Positions 17,722 through 28,200 of a stretch of 64,000 nt of DNA are shown in pieces. The translations under genes and the position numbers were made by a program. Below the pieces are notes generated by a model that worked only from the letters and a program-made list of their open reading frames with translations, did not search any database and had not been told where the DNA came from. Origin of the DNA: Clostridioides difficile_D. Its GTDB lineage: Bacteria; Bacillota; Clostridia; Peptostreptococcales; Peptostreptococcaceae. Positions within the stretch are counted from its first letter, which is position 1. The number at the start of each line of letters is the position of its first letter. The stretch lies in assembly GCA_945861085.1 (NCBI GenBank), contig OX244046.1, positions 248,001 to 312,000 of the forward strand. Reading direction: 5' to 3'.

Positions 17722-19080
17722 ATGATGGAAGAGAGCAAAAAATTTGAGTTTTATGGAAAATCATTTGGGTCTTGGATTCCTATTTTGTTTATGATTGTTG
17801 GGATGGTCATCAGTACCATTACACGTAACGGCGGACTGCAAATGTTTTCTTTGATTACATTTATTGCATTAACAATTGGATTTTTCTTAATGAAAGATAA
17901 AAAGAATTTTGGACAACTTTCTTTAAAAGGATTGCAAAATCCTATGCTAGGAACAATTATTATGGCATTCTTAATGGCAGGTATTCTCTCTCAGCTTTTA
18001 CGTCAAAGCGGCTTAATTAATTCTCTTATTTTGGTTGTTGCAAAATTAAATTTGAATGTAGGTTTTTTGCCACTGGTAGGTTTTATCACTTGTATGCTGA
18101 TTTCTACATCTTGTGGTACATCCACAGGCTCTGTAGCAGCAGTAGCTCCTGTATTAGTACCTTTGGCAGCTAGCCTGCAAATAGATGTTGGATTGATGTG
18201 CGGTGCATTGATTAGTGGTGCAATTTTTGGAGATAATATAGCTCCTATTTCTGATACAACGATTGGTTCTGCCTTAACACAAGAGGCAAAAGTAACCGAT
18301 GTAGTGAGAACAAGACTGCCATATGCTGCAACTTCTGCTGTTATTTCTGCCATATTATTTATTATATTTGGGTTAAAAATGGGTTCTGGTACAGCGGCAA
18401 ATATTGTTTTGGATAATGCAGGTTTTAGACCGCTAGTACTATTGATACTTCCCTTAATGATGATATTCATGATGCGTCAAGGCTGGGATTTGATTGGTAC
18501 TCTGATTATTTGTAATGTGACAGGTATTTTGTTGAATTTAATTTTAGGATGTATTTCACCTGTTGTAATGCTTAGTGTAGATGGTCCTATTATTGCGGGT
18601 ATGAGTGGTATGCTCCAATTAGTATTATATGTTATTCTTTTATTTCAAGTATTAGAATTGCTAATCTCCAGTGGTGCTTTTGATGCATTAGGTGACCAAC
18701 TTTTGAAGGTCTGCAAATCTCCTCGAAGCGGTGAACTAGTTTGTTATGGCGTTGCGTCACTTGGTTCTGCTGCATCTGGAGGCAGTGGCGTTGCCATTAT
18801 GTTTTTTGGTTCTCTTGTGCGAAAAATAACAAAAACCTTCCATATTGACCGTTGTAGAGGTGCAAATATTTTAGATGGTGTAGCTTGTGGTGCAACAGGA
18901 CTTTTACCTTATGGAAATCCTGTAATTGTTTCACTTAGTGTAGTATTAACATTAGAAAATTTTAATTCTGATTTTTCTTTTCTTAATATTATGCCATATA
19001 CTTTTCATTGTTGGGGATTATTGATTATATTTCTCATTAGTATTCTAACAGGTATTGGACGTAAGTTTGAAGAAGATTAA
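17722..19080 (+). CDS. NhaC-family antiporter / organic-acid transporter
   Basis: A 452-residue polytopic membrane protein with about eleven hydrophobic segments, of the NhaC branch of the ion transporter superfamily. Marks include the STSCGTSTGSVAAVAPVL stretch (about 130-147) and GDNIAPISDTT (about residues 170-180). NhaC proteins are named as Na+/H+ antiporters, but members next to catabolic genes often exchange organic or amino acids (inference here). It is third in an operon with an aminotransferase and an aldolase, and is closed by a terminator at 19090. Confidence 0.82.
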   Translation: MMEESKKFEFYGKSFGSWIPILFMIVGMVISTITRNGGLQMFSLITFIALTIGFFLMKDKKNFGQLSLKGLQNPMLGTIIMAFLMAGILSQLLRQSGLINSLILVVAKLNLNVGFLPLVGFITCMLISTSCGTSTGSVAAVAPVLVPLAASLQIDVGLMCGALISGAIFGDNIAPISDTTIGSALTQEAKVTDVVRTRLPYAATSAVISAILFIIFGLKMGSGTAANIVLDNAGFRPLVLLILPLMMIFMMRQGWDLIGTLIICNVTGILLNLILGCISPVVMLSVDGPIIAGMSGMLQLVLYVILLFQVLELLISSGAFDALGDQLLKVCKSPRSGELVCYGVASLGSAASGGSGVAIMFFGSLVRKITKTFHIDRCRGANILDGVACGATGLLPYGNPVIVSLSVVLTLENFNSDFSFLNIMPYTFHCWGLLIIFLISILTGIGRKFEED

Positions 19081-19089
19081 AAATAAAAG

Positions 19090-19128
19090 TGATGAAAGTT
19101 GAAAACAAAACAACTTTCATCATTTTTT
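19090..19128 (+). terminator. Intrinsic terminator after the nhaC-like gene
   Basis: An 11-bp perfect stem (19091-19101 with 19111-19121) followed by six T. It separates the catabolic operon from the downstream LysR gene. Confidence 0.88.
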
Positions 19129-19226
19129 ATATCTTTTTTGTAAAATATATTTTTCATTGTGTACTAACATTTTTTAGAGTATAGTAAAAGAAATAAACCT
19201 AAATAATGTAATAAGGATGATGCAGA

Positions 19227-20120
19227 TTGGAATATAAAGATATTGAAACATTTTTAGCAATTGTAAGAACAAGAAATATTACAAAGGCGGCAGAAAATAT
19301 GTTTTTGTCACAATCTACAATCAGCAACCGCCTAAAACATTTAGAAGATGAGTTGGGGTATTGCTTGCTTCAACGGGCAAAGGGACAAAGATTAATTCAG
19401 TTAACACAGCACGGAAAAGAATTTATTCCTATTGCAGAACGATGGAAAAAATTATTTGAAGAAACTATACTTTTAAAAAAGAAGAATGTACAGATTTTGC
19501 GAATTGCCACAAATGAAAGTGCATATTATGAAATTATAGAACCATTTTTGATAGAATTTCTTCGTATTCATATAGACTTAAAGTTATCTATACAAATATG
19601 CGATACAGCTTATATCTATGACCTTGCAGAAGCCAATCTGATAGATTATGGTTTTGCCTCTTTTGAATCTGCAAGAAATGAAATCATTAGCCGATGCATC
19701 AATACACAGAAAATCTGTATCATTCAATATCGTGAAAATCCTACTCTTTTAAAAAAAATCCATCCAAGTGAATTGGATATTTCAAAGGAAATTCGTTTTA
19801 CAGGTGGACATTTTGAAACTTTTAACAGTTGGTATAATAAATGGTTTGAAAATCCATATGCATTTCATATGAGTATAAATTCACCTTATGCTGCACTTCC
19901 ACTTTTAAAGGAGTTTCATGGATGGATGCTGTGTCCTTATTATTTAGCAAGGATATTATCTAAAATTATAAATTTACAAATTTATGAATTGGAGGAAGCA
20001 CCAAAAGACAGAAAAATTTATATGATTCAGAGAAAAGATAGTGGTTTAAAAAATTTTGATATTGGAAAAATATTTGAAAAAAGTCTTTGGGAGTATCTGG
20101 ATAAATTAGATTATAGATAA
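19227..20120 (+). CDS. LysR-family regulator of the accessory catabolic operon
   Basis: A 297-residue LysR-type regulator with an N-terminal helix-turn-helix (ITKAAENMFLSQSTISNRLKHLE-like, about residues 17-40) and a substrate-binding-like C-terminal domain. It begins with TTG (reading MEYKDIETF), preceded by an AAGGATG site. It lies downstream of, and in the same direction as, the aminotransferase-aldolase-NhaC operon, so it is the likely local regulator, perhaps acting at the repeats upstream of 15531. The effector is not known. Confidence 0.8.
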   Translation: MEYKDIETFLAIVRTRNITKAAENMFLSQSTISNRLKHLEDELGYCLLQRAKGQRLIQLTQHGKEFIPIAERWKKLFEETILLKKKNVQILRIATNESAYYEIIEPFLIEFLRIHIDLKLSIQICDTAYIYDLAEANLIDYGFASFESARNEIISRCINTQKICIIQYRENPTLLKKIHPSELDISKEIRFTGGHFETFNSWYNKWFENPYAFHMSINSPYAALPLLKEFHGWMLCPYYLARILSKIINLQIYELEEAPKDRKIYMIQRKDSGLKNFDIGKIFEKSLWEYLDKLDYR

Positions 20121-20243
20121 ATTTAATGATAAAGTAGACAAGCTTTTATAAATATTAATGTACAGAATAGTAACTGGATGATATGTAAAATATACTTAGA
20201 AGTAAAGAATAGATAATATTAAAAATGATTCTAAGTAAAATAG

Positions 20244-20280
20244 AAAAAGACTAGAGATTGAGTTTTCTAGTCTTTTTCTT
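20244..20280 (+). terminator. Intrinsic terminator after the LysR gene
   Basis: A 12-bp perfect stem (20244-20255 with 20266-20277) with a T-rich end. Confidence 0.85.
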
Positions 20281-20404
20281 ATTTTTGTGATAATTTTATG
20301 TCTATGAAATATCTTGATGACTTTTATATATTAATATAGTAATATATAAGAGAATTTAGTAGTCAATGATACTAAATCAAATATTTGTAGAAGATGGAGG
20401 GATT

Positions 20405-21796
20405 ATGAAAAATAAAATAATTATAGGAATTACTTTTTTATTTACATTGCTAATGTCTGGATGTGTTTCAAAACAAACAGCAGAAATAAATGTATTAGCA
20501 ACTACTGATTTACATGGAGTTATACCTTATGAGTTAACTTCTTATGTAAAAGAAGAAAGAAAAAAAGATAAAAATCTAACTTTAGTAGATGCAGGAGATT
20601 TTTTTGATAGTGGAGAAGTATCTGGTTCTAGCATGGATAGTTATTTTAGTGCTAGATATAAAGATGGTGATAATAATACTGAGCGTTATATTGAGACACC
20701 TATTTCAAAAGATATGAAAGAGGTAGGATATGATGTTGCAGTTCTTGGGAATCACGAATTTATATCCAACAATAAATTTTATCTAGATAATATGATATCT
20801 GATTTTGAAAAACAAAAAATAAATATTTTATCAGCAAATACTTATAAGAAAAATGGAGATAGTTATACAAAACCATACATAATAAAAAATATTAATACAC
20901 CTGAAGGAAATGTAAAACTAGGGATTTTAGGGCTTACTATAAAAGAAGTTGGTGAGAAAAAACAGTGGAAAGATGGAAAACTTGTTGATTCCAAATCTTT
21001 AGAACTAAAAGACCAAGAAGGTTACAATGGTGAATTATATATGAATGATTTAGTAGAAGATGCTAAAAAGTGGGTTGATATAATGAAAAAAGAGAAGCCT
21101 GATATTATAGTAGCTGTTGCACATACAGGTGAGAAACCTAAGAAACCTAGAAACCCAGGAAATAGAATACAAGACTTAGCTCAACAAGTTGATGGAATTG
21201 ATGCTATAGTTGCAGGTCATAATCATGTTCAAATTGAGCAACATGATTATAAAAATAAATCAGGAGAAAATGTTATAGTTACTGAGCCAGGAAAGCATGG
21301 AGAATGTATTTCTAAGATTAATTTTAAATTAGAAAAAAACAATGATAAATGGAATATAGTTGACAAATCTAGTAAATTAATTAAATTTGAAAAAAATCAA
21401 GAAAGTGATAAATTTAGAGAATTTATTTCTTCAATTAATAAAGTAAGTAAAGATAAGAAAGAAATAAGATTATCAGAAGTAAAGACTCCTGAATGGGATA
21501 AAATATATGTTTTTAAATCTGGAACATCTGCAGATGATATATATAAAACAATAGGATATAAATGGAGAAATATATCATCTCCAAAGGGTGATGACATGGT
21601 GCAGATTGTTGTAATGAATAATAATAAGCCTGTTAGCTATGTATATGGTGAAGCTGAAGTTATGCCAATTAATATAAAATGTGATGAATCAGAGTATAAA
21701 GATAATGTTGTAACTATTTATCCTAATAAAAATGATAAATTTAAAATTGAAAAAGGTAAACAAGAATATAGTATTAATTTAAAACATATACAATAG
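20405..21796 (+). CDS. 5'-nucleotidase / cyclic-phosphodiesterase-like metallophosphatase lipoprotein
   Basis: A 463-residue lipoprotein, taking the ATG at 20405 behind GGAGGG instead of an upstream ATG at 20366. The signal peptide ends in a lipobox (LMSGC), so it should be anchored outside the membrane. The metallophosphatase motifs LATTDLHG, DAGDF, GNHEF, AHTGE and AGHNHV follow in order, as in UshA/CpdB-type nucleotidases that dephosphorylate external nucleotides. The C-terminal 5_nucleotid_C-like region is short and divergent. A truncated paralog lies at 38580. Confidence 0.85.
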   Translation: MKNKIIIGITFLFTLLMSGCVSKQTAEINVLATTDLHGVIPYELTSYVKEERKKDKNLTLVDAGDFFDSGEVSGSSMDSYFSARYKDGDNNTERYIETPISKDMKEVGYDVAVLGNHEFISNNKFYLDNMISDFEKQKINILSANTYKKNGDSYTKPYIIKNINTPEGNVKLGILGLTIKEVGEKKQWKDGKLVDSKSLELKDQEGYNGELYMNDLVEDAKKWVDIMKKEKPDIIVAVAHTGEKPKKPRNPGNRIQDLAQQVDGIDAIVAGHNHVQIEQHDYKNKSGENVIVTEPGKHGECISKINFKLEKNNDKWNIVDKSSKLIKFEKNQESDKFREFISSINKVSKDKKEIRLSEVKTPEWDKIYVFKSGTSADDIYKTIGYKWRNISSPKGDDMVQIVVMNNNKPVSYVYGEAEVMPINIKCDESEYKDNVVTIYPNKNDKFKIEKGKQEYSINLKHIQ

Positions 21797-21836
21797 AAAC
21801 TTTTATCTTATTTAAGTTTAGATTGTACTTAAAATA

Positions 21837-21903
21837 AAGTGTGTATTATTCTAAAAAGTGATGATAATTAAAATCACAACATTAAGGAATAGTACACACT
21901 TTT
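21837..21903. terminator. Bidirectional terminator between convergent genes
   Basis: A 15-bp stem (21837-21851 with 21887-21901) encloses a smaller hairpin (GTGAT with ATCAC). T runs follow on both strands. It serves the lipoprotein gene and the convergent LysR gene. Confidence 0.75.
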
Positions 21904-21943
21904 TATGCTAAAAAATAGAATGTTAAAAAATTAAATCTTTAAA

Positions 21944-22819
21944 TTAAAGTACATTGCTTATATTATCCAATATTATTTTCAAAGGTTGTGTAATATTTTT
22001 ATCCTTATGTAATATTGCCAACATTTTATTTTCCATATCTATCCCATCTAATTCAATTAATCGCAATTTTTTATGTAAGAGTGAATCTAATAATAAATTT
22101 TCTGGCAAAATGGTTATACCTAACCCTGCTTCTGCAGCTTTAATAAGTGCAAAAGAATTAACACTTTCCCAAACAGGATAAGCTTTTTGGTTTGAAAGAG
22201 ATAATACACTGTCCAAAGTATCGCGAATGGCACTTCCTTGCTCACGTAACAATAGTGGAAACGTACATAACTGTCGTAGAGATAAGGCTTGTTCAGATAA
22301 AGGAAAAGTTGGAGCACATGCAACACATAACTTATAGTAACCTAATAAAATTGTACGGAATGCCCCCTGTGGTTCTATACCTTCCCAAAAACATATATCA
22401 GCTTCTCCACTTTTTAAAATATCCATAGCTGAATTAGCACTTTCGACACGTACATTCACTTTAAGAGATGGGAATGAATTTTTTAGTCGACTTAAAATTG
22501 GTGGAAGTAAAAAAGAAGCAATTGTAATGCTAGATACAATGTTTATAGGTGTACATTCTTCTAAATGACTGATTCGTTTATCTAAATTGCGACAAGCGGT
22601 TAAAATACTCCGTGCTTCTTCTAAAAGAGAAATTCCGCAACGTGTTAGACATACACCTCGTGGTAATCTGTCAAATAGTGCTGTTCCAGCTTGTTGTTCA
22701 AGTTCAGCTATAGCATGAGATACCGCAGACTGTGTGATATGTAATTTTTTTGCAGCACCTGTGAAAGTTCCTGTTTGCTCAATTGCTTCTAAAATCTCTA
22801 AATATCGTATGTTCATCAT
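21944..22819 (-). CDS. LysR-family regulator beside a split chromate transporter
   Basis: A 291-residue LysR-type regulator with a standard N-terminal helix-turn-helix (FTGAAKKLHITQSAVSHAIAELE region) and an effector-binding domain. I start it at the ATG at 22819 because GAGGAT lies seven bases upstream on the minus strand; an earlier in-frame codon at 22834 is less well placed. It is divergent to the two CHR-domain transporter genes at 22939, so it probably controls them. The effector is unknown. Confidence 0.82.
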   Translation of the reverse strand: MMNIRYLEILEAIEQTGTFTGAAKKLHITQSAVSHAIAELEQQAGTALFDRLPRGVCLTRCGISLLEEARSILTACRNLDKRISHLEECTPINIVSSITIASFLLPPILSRLKNSFPSLKVNVRVESANSAMDILKSGEADICFWEGIEPQGAFRTILLGYYKLCVACAPTFPLSEQALSLRQLCTFPLLLREQGSAIRDTLDSVLSLSNQKAYPVWESVNSFALIKAAEAGLGITILPENLLLDSLLHKKLRLIELDGIDMENKMLAILHKDKNITQPLKIILDNISNVL

Positions 22820-22938
22820 AATAAATATCCTCACTAGACATGAATAAAATTAATTAATTCCATTAAATTCTATCATTTTACAGATTGTAAAGCAACAGGT
22901 ATACTAAATAATATGAAGCAGAAAGAAGGAGGAAGATT

Positions 22939-23502
22939 TTGAAGCAAAGCAAAAAAACATATTTTTGGCTTTTAATTATCAACTTGTTTATTAGCACATT
23001 TACTTTTGGTGGAGGGTATGTAGTTGTACCTATGATTAGACGTTACTTTGTAAAGCAAAAGCAATTCTTTACAGAAGACGATTTAGTGAGTATGGCAGCA
23101 GTGGCTCAGTCAACTCCTGGAGCAATTGCAATCAATTTATCTGCTTTGGCAGGTTATCGAGTAGCTGGTACTTTGGGGGCTGTCATTAGTTGTATATCTG
23201 CTATAATACCTCCACTTGTTATTCTTGGATTAGTATCAGCATTTTACACAACTTTTATATCTAGTGCTATTGTTGCTGCAGTATTAAAAGGAATGCAAGC
23301 TGGTGTTGCCGCACTAATTGTGGATTTGATTATTGACATGTGTTCTATGATACTAAAAGAACGTTCTTTATTTTTATCAGCTATGATACCTATTGCTTTC
23401 TTTGCAAACTTTGTGATGGGCATAAATGTAGCTCTTATATTAATTGTTTGTTGCTTTTTTTGTGTAGTGCGAGTATTCTGCAAAAAGAGGGAGGATAAAT
23501 GA
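22939..23502 (+). CDS. CHR-domain (chromate transporter family) protein, first half
   Basis: A 187-residue membrane protein holding a single CHR domain (TFGGGYVVVPMIRR near residues 21-34 and AQSTPGAIAINLSALAGYRVAG near 55-76). It starts with TTG behind a strong AAGGAGGAAGA site. It overlaps the next CHR gene by four bases (ATGA), the usual layout of short-chain ChrA pairs that work as a heterodimer. Family members export chromate, but many have no tested substrate, and in an anaerobe the natural anion may differ. Confidence 0.85.
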   Translation: MKQSKKTYFWLLIINLFISTFTFGGGYVVVPMIRRYFVKQKQFFTEDDLVSMAAVAQSTPGAIAINLSALAGYRVAGTLGAVISCISAIIPPLVILGLVSAFYTTFISSAIVAAVLKGMQAGVAALIVDLIIDMCSMILKERSLFLSAMIPIAFFANFVMGINVALILIVCCFFCVVRVFCKKREDK

Positions 23503-24065
23503 ATACAATTTGGAACTTATTTTTTATATTTTTAAAAATAGGCTTGTTTAGTATTGGTGGTGGTTATGCAATTATACCTTTAATTCAAGAGCAAGTAGTA
23601 AATCAAACTGGATGGATAAGTGAAAAAATTTTTACAGATATTATAACTATTTCGCAAATGACACCAGGACCACTAGCTGTTAATACTTCTACTTTTGTTG
23701 GGCTTCAAATTGGAGGTTTTTGGGGAGCAGTTGCAGCTACCTTAGGTTGTGTATTGTGTGGTGTAGTCATATCTCTATTTTTATATAATTTTTTTCAAAA
23801 GAACCATAACTCTACTTATATATTTGAGATATTAAATGGTCTAAAATCAGCTTCATTAGGTCTAATTATCTCAGCTGCGGCTACAATTATAATCCTTGCA
23901 TTGTTTGGGACAAGTACAGTGTATTTCAATTCTATATTTGAGACATTAGATTGGATTGCACTAATAATATTTTTCATTATGCTACTTATAGTACGTAAAT
24001 GGAAAATTAATCCCATTGTTATTATGCTAATAAGTGGTATATTGGGAATGTTTTTTTATTTATAA
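23499..24065 (+). CDS. CHR-domain (chromate transporter family) protein, second half
   Basis: A 188-residue partner of the preceding protein, with its own CHR domain (SIGGGYAIIPLIQEQVV near residues 18-34 and SQMTPGPLAVNTSTFVGLQIGG near 52-73). It is translationally coupled through an ATGA overlap. The opposite-topology pair corresponds to the two halves of a long ChrA. A LysR gene is divergent to the pair. Substrate not shown. Confidence 0.85.
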   Translation: MNTIWNLFFIFLKIGLFSIGGGYAIIPLIQEQVVNQTGWISEKIFTDIITISQMTPGPLAVNTSTFVGLQIGGFWGAVAATLGCVLCGVVISLFLYNFFQKNHNSTYIFEILNGLKSASLGLIISAAATIIILALFGTSTVYFNSIFETLDWIALIIFFIMLLIVRKWKINPIVIMLISGILGMFFYL

Positions 24066-24107
24066 ATTGTTGGTAAGTAAATGATATCTATTTTTTATAT
24101 CTTAGAC

Positions 24108-24137
24108 CCAAATAGCCAATAAAGTAAGGCTATTTGG
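24108..24137. terminator. Hairpin between convergent genes (possible terminator)
   Basis: A perfect 10-bp stem (24108-24117 with 24128-24137) lies between the chr pair and the hydrolase gene. T runs are weak on both sides, so termination is only probable. Confidence 0.45.
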
Positions 24138-24192
24138 ATATTTAAGAAACTCTGAAAAGATAATCAAAAACCTATACAGTATTTAAATTACA

Positions 24193-25026
24193 TTATTGAT
24201 TTTCTACAAACCAATCATAAGCTTCTTTACAAAATTTCTCACTATCTAGATAGTAACTATTATGAACGTTATTAATTTCAACAAGCTTCTTTTTACATTT
24301 TAATGAATTATAATAGCTATCAAAATATTGGGTTTTAAAATATCTATCATGAAGTGTTTTAAAGACAAGAGTAGGTATGCTAACTCCATTTTTTATTTTA
24401 CTATCTTGTGCAATAAAGCATTCTAACATTGTATTAATTATTTTTGTACTATTTTTCCAAATATGAGGATTTTTCTTTTCAAATATTTTATAAAATTCAT
24501 TATCATAGACTTCATTATAACCTTTATATTTAGGCGGTTTTACTGTTATGTGAAAATTAGGAAGAAGCTTTAAAAAAAAGTTTAATAATTTAACAATAGG
24601 ATAGGAATAGCCTACTCCTGTTGTATTTTTATAGTCAACACAAGCAAACTGGGCAAAACTTTTTAGATTGTTGTGTGAACATGCATAATATTGTGCAAAC
24701 ATACCACCAATCCCTGTATTCCCATATAGATGTATGTTGGAAGAATACTTTTTTTCTATATACATAACAACAGAATCTAAGTCTTTTACAATTGAATTGC
24801 GAGAAAAATCTTTTTCATATCCATCACTTTTTCCTGTTCCTGAAAAGTCAAAAGCAAATATATTCACATTATATTTAGTAAGTGGTTCATATGCTTTTTG
24901 CATCTCAAGCGTAGTGACAATAGGAGTATGTGTAACAATAATATTCATAGAGGATTTTCCAGTAATAAATGAGTTACAAAAAATCATTGTATCTCCATTT
25001 GGTATTTTTATATGTTTCCAACTCAT
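24193..25026 (-). CDS. Alpha/beta-hydrolase fold protein with an atypical nucleophile elbow
   Basis: A 277-residue protein with the alpha/beta-hydrolase pattern: FDFSGTGKSDG near residues 59-69, an elbow, then LHDRYF and a late NVHNSYY carrying candidate Asp and His. The elbow reads YGNTGIGGMF (101-110), not the usual G-x-S-x-G-G, so the catalytic serine is replaced. It may be inactive or use another residue. No signal peptide. It lies 184 bases downstream of the transglutaminase-UvrA gene on the same strand. Natural substrate unknown. Confidence 0.72.
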   Translation of the reverse strand: MSWKHIKIPNGDTMIFCNSFITGKSSMNIIVTHTPIVTTLEMQKAYEPLTKYNVNIFAFDFSGTGKSDGYEKDFSRNSIVKDLDSVVMYIEKKYSSNIHLYGNTGIGGMFAQYYACSHNNLKSFAQFACVDYKNTTGVGYSYPIVKLLNFFLKLLPNFHITVKPPKYKGYNEVYDNEFYKIFEKKNPHIWKNSTKIINTMLECFIAQDSKIKNGVSIPTLVFKTLHDRYFKTQYFDSYYNSLKCKKKLVEINNVHNSYYLDSEKFCKEAYDWFVENQ

Positions 25027-25210
25027 TTGATTTTCCTTTCTTTATTATAAAAATATAATAATTTTTAGGTCCTATTTTATATATTAGTCATATTTTATCA
25101 CAGGCATATATTAAAGTTAATTCTTTTATTATATGACTATTGTAATACTTTTTCCATAATATAAAATATCCTATAAATTTATATTTAAGTCCATGTGTCT
25201 TTAATTGCCT

Positions 25211-28200
25211 TTATATAAAATTCCCAGTAATACTATTTGGATTTATTCTTATTTCATCAGGAGTTCCAGAAGCGACAATTTCTCCTCCATTTATTCCACT
25301 ATCTGGACCTATATCTATAACCCAATCAGAAGCTCGTATAACTTCTGTATTGTGTTCAATAATTAAAAGTGAATGTTGTTCATTTACAAGTTTTCTAAAA
25401 GTAATTAGCAAATTCTCTATATCTCTAAAATGAAGTCCAGTAGTAGGCTCATCTAATATGTATAACATTCTTTTTTTAGTTTTTGTTCCCAATTCTTTTG
25501 CTAATTTTAACCTTTGAGATTCTCCTCCACTTAATCCTAATGTATTTTGACCCAGTTTTAGATAGCCAAGTCCCACTTCATCTAATAGAGAGAGTTTTCT
25601 ATATATATCAGAGCAATCACTAAAAAATGCTTTTGCTTCTGTTACTTCCATGTCAAGTATATCTGCAATTGTTTTTCCTTTGTATTGTACAGACAGTACT
25701 TCTTTTTGGTATCTCTTACCTTGGCATTCGCTACAAGTTACCCACTGGTCTGCCATATATTGTAGAATAATTTTTGTTTTGCCTAATCCTTGACAGTTTG
25801 GGCATTGACCCTTTTTACTATTAAAACTAAAATGACTTTCATCCAATAATTGTTGTTTTGCTTGTGAAGTTTCAGCAAATAGAGAACGAATTTCATCAAA
25901 GATATTGATATAAGTAGCAGGTGTAGAACGAATAGATTTTCCAATAGGTGTTTGGTCCATTAAGATAAAATCATCAATAGTATCAAATCCAGTAAGTTCG
26001 GTATAATTTTTATTTGGGATAGATTTTTGGTTTAATTTTTCTTCTAGAGCAGGAAGTAAACTGTGAAATACAAGAGAACTCTTACCAGAACCACTAACAC
26101 CTGTAATAGAGCACATACAGTTTAAAGGAATTTGTACATTAATATTTTTTAAATTATTTGCATGACATCCCTTTAAGTTTAGCCATTTACTTGGTTTAAT
26201 TTTATTTTGTGAACTTATTTTATTGGATGTACTTAGATATTTGCCTGTTATAGAATTTGGATTTTCTATAATTTCTTGAGTCGTACCTTCTGCAATAATG
26301 AATCCTCCTTTTGTACCAGCGTTTGGCCCTACATCAATAATATAATCAGCAGCTAGTATTGTATCCCTATCATGTTCCACGACTATAACAGTATTACCCT
26401 TATCTCTTAGTTCTTCTATCGTTTTGATGATTAAATTATGGTCTCTTGGATGTAAACCAATAGATGGTTCATCTAGAATATAGGTCAATCCTATCAATTC
26501 GCTTCCTAGCTGACTTGACAATCGTACTCTCTGTAGTTCTCCTCCAGATAAAGTTGGAGCTGTTCTGTCTGTTGATAGATAGCTAAGACCTACTTTTAAT
26601 AGATAACTAACTCGAATTTTTAATTCTGTTAAGATATCATTTACTAAAGATAGCTCATTTTGTTGAAGTTGATTTGGTAATTCACATAACCAATTCCATA
26701 ACTGTTCTATTGTCATTTTTGTTAGTTCAGGGAAGCGATAACCTTTGATTGTAGTGAATCTAGCCTCAATACATAGCAATTCACCACCACATGTATGGCA
26801 AGGAATTTTGTTCATATATTGATGCAAAGTATTATTTTGAGAACTGGATTCTCTAAAAAGTCTTTGAATGTGGTTGATTGCCCCTGAGGCAGGTCTTTTA
26901 ATTTTTGATTCCCGACCTTTTGATTCAAAGCTAAATTCATACATCTTATCGCCTGTACCATATAAGATTGAATCTATAAAATTTCTTGGCAATTGATTCC
27001 AAGGTATATCTAGGTCGATATTTTTATCTTTTGCTATTGCATATAATTCACCTACCATCCAATTGCCATTTGGCTTTTTCCCCCTCAATTTTCCAAAGTA
27101 GTAAGTGGCTCCATCTAATATTGAAATAGTTGGGTCTTTTACAATTAATTGAGGATTAACTTGATAGGTAAAACCCAATCCATTGCAATCATGACAAGCT
27201 CCAGTATGGGAATTAGCATTGAAGGTTGAAGTATTTATCTTAGAAAAAATAGTTTGGCAATGTGGGCAATAATTTTTTGTAGTATTCTTTTTTTCTAATG
27301 GAATTTTGCAATATGGACAGTAACTTTTTCCAATTGATACAAACAACATTCTTAAGTAATCCCAAATGCTTGTAAGAGTACCAACCGTAGAACGAGGATT
27401 TTGGCTTCCTTTTTTCTGTTCAATAGCTATAGTAGGAGTTAATCCTTGAAGTAAATCGAATTCAGGTTTTTGAAGTTGTTCTGAAAGTTTTGCTCCATTA
27501 CTTAGGTTTTCAAAATAACGTCTTTTCCCTTCTTCATAAATCGTATCGAAAGCTAAAGAGGATTTTCCACTACCACTTACACCTGTAATCACGGTTATTT
27601 GATTCTTTGGAATTGTAACCTCAACATCTTTTAAGTTATTTTGCCTTCCTCCTTTTAAATAGATAGAACCTTTATTGTGACAAAGTGAATTTTTAATTGT
27701 TTTATTTATTGATTTAGTAAATTTGAATTTCTTTTCTAGTTCAAGAGGATTACCGAATTCTTTTGTTTCCAAAATGCCTAATATTTTTAACTGAGAAAAG
27801 ATTGATGTCAAATAATCTTTAGGCAATTTTTCTATTAACAAATTGAGGTCTTCTATTTTTATACTGCCACTTGATAATATCTCTGCCATTTCATCTAATA
27901 AATTTTTTTCTGCCCTTGTTAATTGATTGTATTTTTTAGAACTTAATTCTGTCCATAAATCCCATGGAAGCAATTCCAAACCAATCATATTATTAAAGTC
28001 ATGTAGAAGATTACCCTTTATTGAGTGCCAACCTTTCCAATTTTTATTATATCCAAAGTCATCTGGGTGAGTATGACCTTGTCGAGAACTTATCCAGGTT
28101 TCTGAGCCAGTTAAAAAACCATCTATTTTTTTGACATCATGAGTGTCAAAATTAATTTTAAAATAATTTTTTTGTATGTTATCTATTTGTGCATCTATTT

